From an uncultured Bacteroidota bacterium (GTDB lineage: Bacteria > Bacteroidota > Bacteroidia > NS11-12g > UBA9320), in NCBI GenBank assembly GCA_913056425.1, contig CAJXLR010000088.1, positions 1 through 6,754 on the forward strand: a DNA stretch of 6,754 nt, read 5' to 3'. A program made the translations under genes and the position numbers. This document shows, one piece after another, positions 1 to 4,906 of the stretch. The notes under the pieces were generated by a model. The model made no database searches, was not told the origin of the DNA, and saw only the letters and a list, made by a program, of their open reading frames with translations. How positions within the stretch are numbered: the stretch's first letter is position 1; each line of letters opens with the position of its first letter.

Positions 1-1458
1 TATGTAACAGAAAAGAACAAAATTCGCCTCATTCGAGGTGGGAAAGTATATAACAGAGCCGGAAACCTTGGAGATCCAAGTACTACGATTGGATATCAAA
101 ATGGTACCGGAAATGCAGCCAAATTCGCCTCTCCTACCGGAGCTGTGTGTGCATCAAATGGCGATGTTTACATCGTTGAAGAAGAAAACCATGCCGTGAG
201 AAAACTGACAGCATTCAAAGCAGTTTCAAACGGACAAACGGTAAGCAATTTTGTTGGCGCAGCACCTGTGGGTGGTTTTGGTACCTCTGGATACAAAGAC
301 GGTACGGGAACTGCTGCGAGATTTGACACACCTAAAGGTATTGTAATGGACAAGAATGGTAACATGTACGTTACCGATTTCCTAAATCATTGCATCCGAA
401 AAATATCACCGGGCGGTCAAGTGATAACGCTTGCCGGAAAAGGCATGGACTACGGTAACGCTGATGGTGTAGGTAGTGCGGCTCGATTTGATTCACCATA
501 TGGAATAGCGCTACTTGACGATAATAACCTAGTAGTGACGGATTTCGGAAACTCAGCAATTCGTAAGGTAAATTTAGGAACCGGTCGTGTAACCACTATT
601 TGTGGTGGGTTTGGTTCTAAAGATGGTAGTTTAAGTGACGCCCGTTTTAGAGCTCCAAGAGGAATTGCTGTTGTAGCGGGATTGATTTACGTTGCCGATA
701 ATGCAGCAGTTCGTGTTATTGACGAGAAAAACAAAACGGTTAGCACATTCGCAGGCTCCATGTCTGCCACAGGCAACAAAGATGGTGTGGGTACAGACGC
801 TCGTTTTGGAGTACTTTACGGACTAGGATATGGAGGAAGTGATGCGATTTATGTGACCGACATCACCAATCATATCATCAAAAAGATAACAATTGACGAT
901 TTGGCTCCAGTGGCTGATTTCTCAGTAACAAAGGCAAATATCGAAATCAATGAAGAAACAACTTTAAGTGATATCAGCTCCGGTAAAGAAGCGACTCAGC
1001 GCAAGTGGACGATTGAAAACTCTGCCGGCAGTGGTTCATCCGGTGTTGTAGTTGTTCAAGGAGACTTAAACGCATCAAAAGATGTTACCGTAAAGTTCTC
1101 TGCAACAGGTAACTACCGTGTAACGCTTAACGTAACCAACGAATTTGGTAACGATGAGGTTTCTAAGGCATTAATCAACGTATCAACAGTTGGGATCGCC
1201 GAAATAGCTTCTCAAGATAACATTGTAATTTTCCCTAATCCAGTGAATACGGGCGACCTCAATATTGCGTTGAGTAATGGCTCTTTCGAGAATACCCGTG
1301 TTAATCTTGTAAGCTTAGATGGACGAGTTCTTAGCAGTCATGTTGTAGACAATGGATTCTCAACTAACATTGATGTAAGCTCAATACCAAGCGGTATTTA
1401 CCTGATTCAACTGTATGACAGCACAGGAATGATGACTAAACGCGTAGTCATCGAGTAA
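1..1458 (+). CDS. Secreted NHL-repeat beta-propeller protein with T9SS sorting domain (5' partial)
   Basis: The reading frame is open from base 1 and ends at TAA 1456-1458, giving 485 visible residues; the N-terminus and any signal peptide lie outside the window. A GTG at 145 is in frame but falls inside a repeat, so it is not the start. Residues about 31-298 hold five repeats of the pattern DG-x-G-xx-ARF-xx-P-x-GI ... (L/V)YV-x-D-xx-N-xx-IRKI, and residues 1-12 are the tail of another, which fits a six-bladed NHL propeller. Residues about 300-397 look like a PKD/Ig-like domain (FSVTKANIEI; GNYRVTLNVTNEFGN). Residues about 398-485 are a type A T9SS C-terminal domain (IFPNPV, then SLDGRVLSS, IPSGIYLIQLYD and a basic end KRVVIE). 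Known for this class: export by Sec and then T9SS, with cleavage of the sorting domain and release or anchoring at the cell surface. The binding target is unknown; NHL propellers usually mediate protein or carbohydrate contacts. The T9SS assignment is secure, the exact role is not. Confidence 0.93.
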   Translation, partial: YVTEKNKIRLIRGGKVYNRAGNLGDPSTTIGYQNGTGNAAKFASPTGAVCASNGDVYIVEEENHAVRKLTAFKAVSNGQTVSNFVGAAPVGGFGTSGYKDGTGTAARFDTPKGIVMDKNGNMYVTDFLNHCIRKISPGGQVITLAGKGMDYGNADGVGSAARFDSPYGIALLDDNNLVVTDFGNSAIRKVNLGTGRVTTICGGFGSKDGSLSDARFRAPRGIAVVAGLIYVADNAAVRVIDEKNKTVSTFAGSMSATGNKDGVGTDARFGVLYGLGYGGSDAIYVTDITNHIIKKITIDDLAPVADFSVTKANIEINEETTLSDISSGKEATQRKWTIENSAGSGSSGVVVVQGDLNASKDVTVKFSATGNYRVTLNVTNEFGNDEVSKALINVSTVGIAEIASQDNIVIFPNPVNTGDLNIALSNGSFENTRVNLVSLDGRVLSSHVVDNGFSTNIDVSSIPSGIYLIQLYDSTGMMTKRVVIE

Positions 1459-1479
1459 ACACCAAAAGCATTAATAGAG

Positions 1480-1505
1480 AGCCGGCTAAAATGCCGGCTT
1501 TTTTT
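1480..1505 (+). terminator. Intrinsic terminator after the NHL/T9SS gene
   Basis: A perfect 7-bp stem, AGCCGGC (1480-1486) with GCCGGCT (1493-1499), encloses a six-base loop and is followed by a T run (1499-1505) and further T-rich sequence. It begins 21 bases after the NHL stop codon. This is the only textbook rho-independent terminator in the window. Its T tract also contributes the -33 box of the next promoter. Confidence 0.92.
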
Positions 1506-1507
1506 AT

Positions 1508-1541
1508 TTTGTCGTTCTGCAAGTTATTTAAACTACCTTTG
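1508..1541 (+). promoter_or_regulatory. Bacteroidota-type promoter for the helicase gene
   Basis: TACCTTTG at 1534-1541 matches the -7 consensus TANNTTTG. TTTG at 1508-1511 matches the -33 box, and the 22-base gap lies within the range known for this phylum. Transcription would start near 1546-1549, leaving a leader of about 70 bases before the helicase ATG. The -33 box overlaps the T tract of the upstream terminator, so the two transcription units are packed end to start. Confidence 0.7.
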
Positions 1542-1556
1542 CAGCTTATTAATTAA

Positions 1557-1583
1557 ATGGCGGGACGAGACTTGTTGGCATAA
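1557..1583 (+). CDS. Possible eight-codon leader ORF upstream of the helicase
   Basis: ATG at 1557-1559 opens an eight-codon frame (MAGRDLLA) closed by TAA at 1581-1583, in a different frame from the helicase. It starts roughly ten bases after the predicted transcript start, behind an A/T-rich stretch, which is acceptable for Bacteroidota where Shine-Dalgarno sites are weak. Its last four codons and stop lie in the left arm of the hairpin covering the helicase start codon, so ribosomes translating it would be expected to open that hairpin. Short ORFs arise easily by chance, and the peptide resembles nothing I know. The regulatory role is inferred from position only. Confidence 0.3.
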   Translation: MAGRDLLA

Positions 1584-1627
1584 GCTTCGTTCTGATTAGC
1601 GCGACGGCGCAAGAACTTATGACAACA
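1573..1627 (+). promoter_or_regulatory. Leader hairpin sequestering the helicase start codon
   Basis: TGTTGGCATAAG (1573-1584) pairs with CTTATGACAACA (1616-1627) in 11 of 12 positions, with one G/A mismatch at 1578/1622. The right arm contains the helicase ATG (1619-1621). The 31-base loop can fold further: TTCT 1590-1593 with AGAA 1612-1615, and GCGC 1599-1602 with GCGC 1607-1610 around a four-base loop. Structured leaders controlling translation are known for cold-shock mRNAs and some RNA-helicase genes in other bacteria. That this one regulates its gene is inferred. Confidence 0.45.
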
Positions 1628-2236
1628 TTTCAATCGATTGGTATCGAGGAAAATATCCTACGGGCCGTTACCGACATGGGGTTTGAAACCCCTACCCCTA
1701 TTCAGGAACAAGCAATTCCTCAAATTTTACTCGAAGAGTCTGATGTTTTAGCACTAGCCTCTACCGGTACAGGAAAGACAGCCGCTTTTGGCCTTCCTCT
1801 TGTTCAAAAGGTAAATACATCAAAAAGCTTTGTGCAGGCAATTGTGCTTACACCCACCCGTGAGCTTTGCCGTCAGATTGCCTCAGATGTAGAGCAATAC
1901 TCAAAATACACCAAAGGTCTCAAGACGGTCTCAGTGTATGGAGGAGCAAGTATCATCAATCAAATCCGCGACTTGGAGCGTGGTGCTCAAGTGGTTATAG
2001 GTACTCCGGGACGTGTTGTTGATTTAATTCTAAGAGGAAAACTAAAACTTGACGCAATTGAGTTTGTGGTTCTCGATGAGGCGGACGAAATGCTTAACAT
2101 GGGATTCAAGGACGACTTGGATCAAATTTTAGGTAGCACACCGGCAACGAAGCAAACCTTACTCTTTTCGGCTACCATGCCAAAGGAAGTAAGGCGTATT
2201 GCTCAGAACTACATGAACTCCCCTGTTCAGATTTAA
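1619..2236 (+). CDS. DEAD-box helicase, N-terminal half (RecA domain 1), ends at premature stop
   Basis: This is the 205-residue product expected if the TAA is read as stop. ATG 1619 is well supported because the N-terminus MTTFQSIGIEENI begins where DEAD-box proteins normally do. Visible motifs are the Q motif GFETPTPIQ (21-29), Walker A/motif I ASTGTGKT (47-54), motif Ia PTREL (79-83), GG (108-109), motif Ib TPGR (129-132), motif II DEAD (153-156) and motif III SAT (184-186). All ATP-binding and hydrolysis residues of domain 1 are present. Domain 2, which supplies the arginine finger and completes the RNA clamp, is missing, so this fragment should bind ATP poorly if at all and not unwind RNA. 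Confidence 0.85.
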   Translation: MTTFQSIGIEENILRAVTDMGFETPTPIQEQAIPQILLEESDVLALASTGTGKTAAFGLPLVQKVNTSKSFVQAIVLTPTRELCRQIASDVEQYSKYTKGLKTVSVYGGASIINQIRDLERGAQVVIGTPGRVVDLILRGKLKLDAIEFVVLDEADEMLNMGFKDDLDQILGSTPATKQTLLFSATMPKEVRRIAQNYMNSPVQI

Positions 2237-2284
2237 TCGGCTCGGGCTAATCAAACGACAGCTAACATTGATAAGTACTACTAT

Positions 2285-3334
2285 TTGGTCAATCACAAAA
2301 CACGTTTCGATGTGTTACAACGTATTGCCGACGTTAACCCTGACATCTATGGTATTGTGTTCTGCAGAACTCGAAAAGAGACTCAACAAGTAGCCGATAA
2401 ACTGATCAAAGGCGGATATAACGCAGATGCCTTACATGGTGATTTATCACAAGCTCAGCGTGACTATGTGATGGGCAAGTTTCGTTCACAACACTTGCAA
2501 ATACTTGTAGCCACAGATGTTGCTGCGAGAGGATTGGACGTAGATAACATCACGCACGTAATCAATTACAACTTACCTGACGAGTTAGAGTCTTATATTC
2601 ACCGAAGTGGTAGAACTGCAAGAGCAGGTAGAAGCGGACAGTCTATAGCGCTTGTGAGTACAAGAGAAATGTCTCGCTTAAGAGCACTCGAGAAGAAGAT
2701 TGGGAAGCCAATTGAATTACAACGCGTGCCTACAGGAGATGAGATTTGTGCAAACCAACTATTCAAACTTGTATCTGACCTGAAGGAAGTACAAGTAGAC
2801 CAATCTGAGTTTTCAAGGTATTTAGACGCTGTAAAACAAGAGCTGGAAGACTTTAGTCGTGACGAATTGATTGAACGATTCTTTGCAACCGAGTTCAACC
2901 GTTTCGCGGCGATGTATAAAAACGCCTCTGATCTGAATATTGAACCAGGTAAAAAAGGTTCTAAGCGTGATCGCTACGATGACGATGATGAACCTCGTAG
3001 AGGTAGAGATCGAAACAGACAACGACATGGCCGTGTAAACTTCGAGCGTTTCTTCCTTAATCTCGGTAAGAAAGATAAACTAAATGCACAACGACTGATG
3101 GGCTTCATTAATGAGCAACCCGCTCTAGCTGATGTTGCTATAGGACGTATTGAAGTGCTTAAGACGTTTGCTTTCGTAGAGGTTGACGAAGCTCATACAT
3201 CAGACGTACTCAAATCGTTGAACGATAAAGAGTTCAGAGGTAGAACATGTCGTATAGAAGTTGCAGGAAATAAGGAAAAACCTTCCGGCAAACCACGACA
3301 CAAAAAGCAAAAACATAAGAGACGAAGACGCTAA
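2285..3334 (+). CDS. DEAD-box helicase, C-terminal half (RecA domain 2, DbpA-type RRM)
   Basis: The frame is open from base 2237, directly after the TAA, to the stop at 3332-3334. The first start-like codon is TTG 2285, with no ATG nearby, so independent translation is doubtful. Numbered on the full gene, the motifs are IV VFCRT (247-251), V ATDVAARGLD (298-307) and VI HRSGRTARAGR (328-338), all intact including the arginine finger. A highly charged linker (about 440-472, with a DDDDE run and RGR repeats) leads to a DbpA-like RRM (about 473-548; FFLNLGKKDKLNAQRLM, AIGRIEVLKTFAFVEV). The protein ends in a lysine/arginine tail (KPRHKKQKHKRRRR). In DbpA this fold binds 23S rRNA; a similar ribosome-related target is inferred here. 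The absence of further stops over about 350 codons argues that the lesion is recent or artefactual. Confidence 0.8.
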   Translation: MVNHKTRFDVLQRIADVNPDIYGIVFCRTRKETQQVADKLIKGGYNADALHGDLSQAQRDYVMGKFRSQHLQILVATDVAARGLDVDNITHVINYNLPDELESYIHRSGRTARAGRSGQSIALVSTREMSRLRALEKKIGKPIELQRVPTGDEICANQLFKLVSDLKEVQVDQSEFSRYLDAVKQELEDFSRDELIERFFATEFNRFAAMYKNASDLNIEPGKKGSKRDRYDDDDEPRRGRDRNRQRHGRVNFERFFLNLGKKDKLNAQRLMGFINEQPALADVAIGRIEVLKTFAFVEVDEAHTSDVLKSLNDKEFRGRTCRIEVAGNKEKPSGKPRHKKQKHKRRRR

Positions 3335-3840
3335 GCGATATCGTATCTTTCTATAAGTACATTGTAATGGTGTAGTGTATGTCCGGCGATGACAAAGCCT
3401 TGGTTTTCAACACTTAAAACCATGCCATTTGCAAACCCCTCGCGCTGCAATTCTTTTTCTGTAAAGCTCTTAAAAAGACTCAAAGTAGCTTTTCGAACAA
3501 AGTCCAACTCGTCAATCATGTCGGTAAAATCACGATGACTAAGCTCATAGCGTTCGGCGTACGCATCATGGTCAAACCCAGGTAATTGGGTCATGTCATG
3601 CCTACCAAAACGAAGTGCTCGTTGACTTAGAATTCGCTCCACGTCGATGAGGTGTTGCAACAATTGTTTTGGTGTCCACTTCCCCTCTTCATACGCTGTG
3701 TCGACCTTCTGCAGAGGAATTGATCTCAACTTTTCCAGTGTTTCGCTGAAACCTTCTTGAAGTGCATCGATAACACTTTCACTTTTAACCAATGCAACAT
3801 AACCCTGATAATAAGCAGGGATGTTCTCCAAATTCGGCAT
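3331..3840 (-). CDS. DinB-superfamily (DinB_2-like) four-helix metal-binding protein
   Basis: The product has 169 residues, with ATG at 3838-3840 and TAG at 3331-3333. The sequence is mostly helical and follows the DinB/YfiT pattern: EGKWTPKQLLQHLIDVERI (about 52-70) with candidate metal ligand His63, and GHTLHHYNVLIERY (about 153-166) with His154 and His158 in an H-x3-H arrangement. Three such histidines form the metal site in this fold. Family members include thiol-dependent S-transferases and many uncharacterised stress-associated proteins; the substrate cannot be deduced here. The gene starts 19 bases after the lipoprotein stop with no promoter between them, so the two are probably one transcript. 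Its stop codon overlaps the convergent helicase stop. Confidence 0.85.
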   Translation of the reverse strand: MPNLENIPAYYQGYVALVKSESVIDALQEGFSETLEKLRSIPLQKVDTAYEEGKWTPKQLLQHLIDVERILSQRALRFGRHDMTQLPGFDHDAYAERYELSHRDFTDMIDELDFVRKATLSLFKSFTEKELQREGFANGMVLSVENQGFVIAGHTLHHYNVLIERYDIA

Positions 3841-3859
3841 TGTTAACTATGTAGTGAGG

Positions 3860-4345
3860 TTATTTTTTTACCATGGTGAATTCGAACAAGTCGTCATCAC
3901 CTTGTTTAGCGCGCTCGCAATAAACTACAATCGTATTGTTTTGAGTCGTGTAGTAACCTGCTACACGTTCTGTTTGGTCCGGTACATTTGTAATCGGTAC
4001 TCCTTTGATATTTCCAAAACCTTCAACATCCTGTTGTGGGATTTCGAAAGAATAACCTCCGGAAACAGCTTTAAGGTTGCTCCCTGACATAAATTTTATT
4101 AAGCCATCTTGACGGAAATCAAAAACGTCCGCATCATCGGAGTTTTTGTAGATCTTAAGCGTAAAGCTGCCTTTATCTTTTTCTACCAGTGTGGTTCGGC
4201 TGAATACCTTATAGTCGCAGGTATACTCACCCAGAATGTTCTCGCGTATATCAGTTGGTGTTGGTGTGCCGCCAGTATCTCCGTCGTCACCACATCCTGT
4301 CATTACGGTTGCCATCAGCATGATAGCGATTAATACGTTTTTCAT
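3860..4345 (-). CDS. Small lipoprotein of unknown function, probably surface-exposed
   Basis: I do not recognise the family. I chose ATG at 4343-4345, giving 161 residues; the longer version starting at TTG 4366 would begin inside the promoter -7 box. From this ATG the product opens with a clean signal peptide, MKNVLIAIMLMATVMTGC, with Cys18 as the lipidated residue. The next residues, GDDGD, resemble the acidic lipoprotein export signal that sends Bacteroidota lipoproteins to the cell surface; this is inferred. A flexible G/T/P linker follows, then about 120 residues rich in alternating beta-strand patterns (GEYTCDYKV, GSFTLKIYKN, GYSFEIPQQ, NTIVVYCERA, LFEFTMVKK), suggesting a small beta-barrel or lipocalin-like sandwich. 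It ends at TAA 3860-3862 and is followed closely by the DinB gene. Confidence 0.78.
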   Translation of the reverse strand: MKNVLIAIMLMATVMTGCGDDGDTGGTPTPTDIRENILGEYTCDYKVFSRTTLVEKDKGSFTLKIYKNSDDADVFDFRQDGLIKFMSGSNLKAVSGGYSFEIPQQDVEGFGNIKGVPITNVPDQTERVAGYYTTQNNTIVVYCERAKQGDDDLFEFTMVKK

Positions 4346-4363
4346 AATTTCTATTGTACAAGA

Positions 4364-4371
4364 CAAATATA
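4364..4371 (-). promoter_or_regulatory. -7 box (TATATTTG) for the lipoprotein-DinB transcript
   Basis: On the minus strand this reads TATATTTG, an exact match to TANNTTTG, 18 bases upstream of the lipoprotein ATG. No TTTG or TTG is found at the expected -33 distance (about 4389-4398), so the promoter may be weak or activator-dependent. The predicted leader is only about 10-15 bases. Confidence 0.5.
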
Positions 4372-4393
4372 TTCATTTGACTGATTTAGTCTG

Positions 4394-4432
4394 TCACAGT
4401 TTCTCACCACATATTGTCAAAAGAATCTGTGA
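4394..4432. repeat. Imperfect inverted repeat in the divergent promoter region
   Basis: TCACAGTTTCT (4394-4404) and AGAATCTGTGA (4422-4432) pair at 10 of 11 positions around a 17-base spacer. No T run follows, so it is not an intrinsic terminator. It lies between the divergent lipoprotein and GldL-like genes, and its left arm covers the place where the lipoprotein -33 box should be. It could be an operator or may be chance. The rest of 4346-4516 is AT-rich and shows only a poor -7 match (TATCTTAG, 4505-4512) just before the GldL-like gene. Confidence 0.35.
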
Positions 4433-4516
4433 TTGTAAGGTCGAACTGTATTGAATTGAATTTATATAGAATAGTAACTACAGGATATAACAGTTCCTTC
4501 AACTTATCTTAGCGCT

Positions 4517-4906
4517 ATGAGTGATATACTTGACGAGGACTTGCATGGCGAACTACCTAAACAGCGGAGTGTATATGGCCGTTGGTCCAACATACCGGCA
4601 GCTATCGTAATTCTGGGGGCATTGTTCAGAATCATGCATTGGCCAGGTGCTGATATCATGCTACTTGTTGGTCTTGCAAGCCACTTAGGTGTTGAGCTCG
4701 GTTATGCCTTTGCTTTTAAATTCAGGCACAAGCAAAACCGAATCAGACTAGTTATCGCATGCGTATTTTTTGGAATCTTTGGTTCATGGTTTTACCGTCA
4801 CTCTGGGCTTGAAGTGTGGTCCGCCTTATTCTTAGTAATGGCGGTATGTTCAGCCATCGTGTTTGTATTGGTTCAACGGAGGCTGAAGAGCTCAATAAAC
4901 GATTAA
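4517..4906 (+). CDS. Small four-helix membrane protein with GldL-like motif
   Basis: The product has 129 residues, from ATG 4517 to TAA 4904-4906. After a polar N-terminus, four hydrophobic segments are visible at about 26-41, 45-67, 76-93 and 100-120, ending in a basic tail (QRRLKSS). The first helical hairpin carries GALFRIMHWPGADIMLLVG (about 34-52). It closely resembles the N-terminal membrane helices of GldL/PorL, the proton-driven T9SS motor subunit, where the pattern is GALFKI-x-H-...-ML-x-GL. It lacks the long GldL cytoplasmic domain, and helix 2 contains Glu60 (LGVELGY), a charged residue in the membrane. The motif also occurs in assorted small Bacteroidota membrane proteins, so it is not GldL itself and its role is unknown. 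No strong promoter is seen; a weak -7-like box is very close to the ATG. Its stop overlaps the convergent ABC-F stop by four bases. Confidence 0.8.
   Translation: MSDILDEDLHGELPKQRSVYGRWSNIPAAIVILGALFRIMHWPGADIMLLVGLASHLGVELGYAFAFKFRHKQNRIRLVIACVFFGIFGSWFYRHSGLEVWSALFLVMAVCSAIVFVLVQRRLKSSIND

Larger units (their letters stand above)
1619..3334 (+). pseudogene. DEAD-box RNA helicase with DbpA-type RNA-binding domain, interrupted by an in-frame TAA
   Basis: The whole gene would encode 571 residues (counting the stop position as one), the normal order and size for a Bacteroidota DeaD/CsdA-like helicase: RecA-like domain 1, RecA-like domain 2, charged linker, DbpA-type RRM, basic tail. Both halves lie in the same frame. 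The only lesion is TAA at 2234-2236 (codon 206), located between the two RecA domains just after SPVQI. The sequence on both sides (PVQI, then SARANQTTANID) aligns naturally with helicases of this family, so this is a one-codon nonsense change and not a frameshift. One base change from TCA, CAA, AAA, GAA or TTA would produce it. The family remodels RNA, typically in ribosome assembly, mRNA turnover and cold adaptation. If the stop is real, only domain 1 is made and activity should be lost; if it is a sequencing error, the gene is intact. Confidence 0.85.

Noticed and set aside
145..147. GTG as the start codon of the NHL-repeat gene
   Set aside because: The frame is open to base 1 and the upstream translation contains the rest of the repeat and the end of another, so the gene begins outside the window.
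145..900. DNA tandem repeat or CRISPR-like array in the NHL region
   Set aside because: The periodicity is at the protein level (NHL blades); the nucleotide copies are divergent with no constant repeat and spacer.
2234..2290. Frameshift or reassigned stop codon in the helicase
   Set aside because: Both halves are in the same frame, so no indel is needed. TAA ends several other genes here, so reassignment is not supported.
2599..3028. Minus-strand open frames inside the helicase
   Set aside because: They are low-complexity serine/threonine-rich or unremarkable translations lying opposite a well-supported conserved gene.
4364..4366. TTG start giving a lipoprotein seven residues longer
   Set aside because: It lies in the TATATTTG promoter box and adds polar residues before the signal peptide; the ATG at 4343-4345 gives a standard lipoprotein signal.
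3821..4454. Plus-strand open frames over the lipoprotein gene
   Set aside because: They overlap each other and the lipoprotein, have no recognisable domain, and no promoter or start context supports them.
4443..4496. Inverted repeat GAACTGT ... ACAGTTC upstream of the GldL-like gene
   Set aside because: Seven bases with a 40-base spacer is expected about once by chance in an intergenic region of this length, and no regulator motif is recognised.
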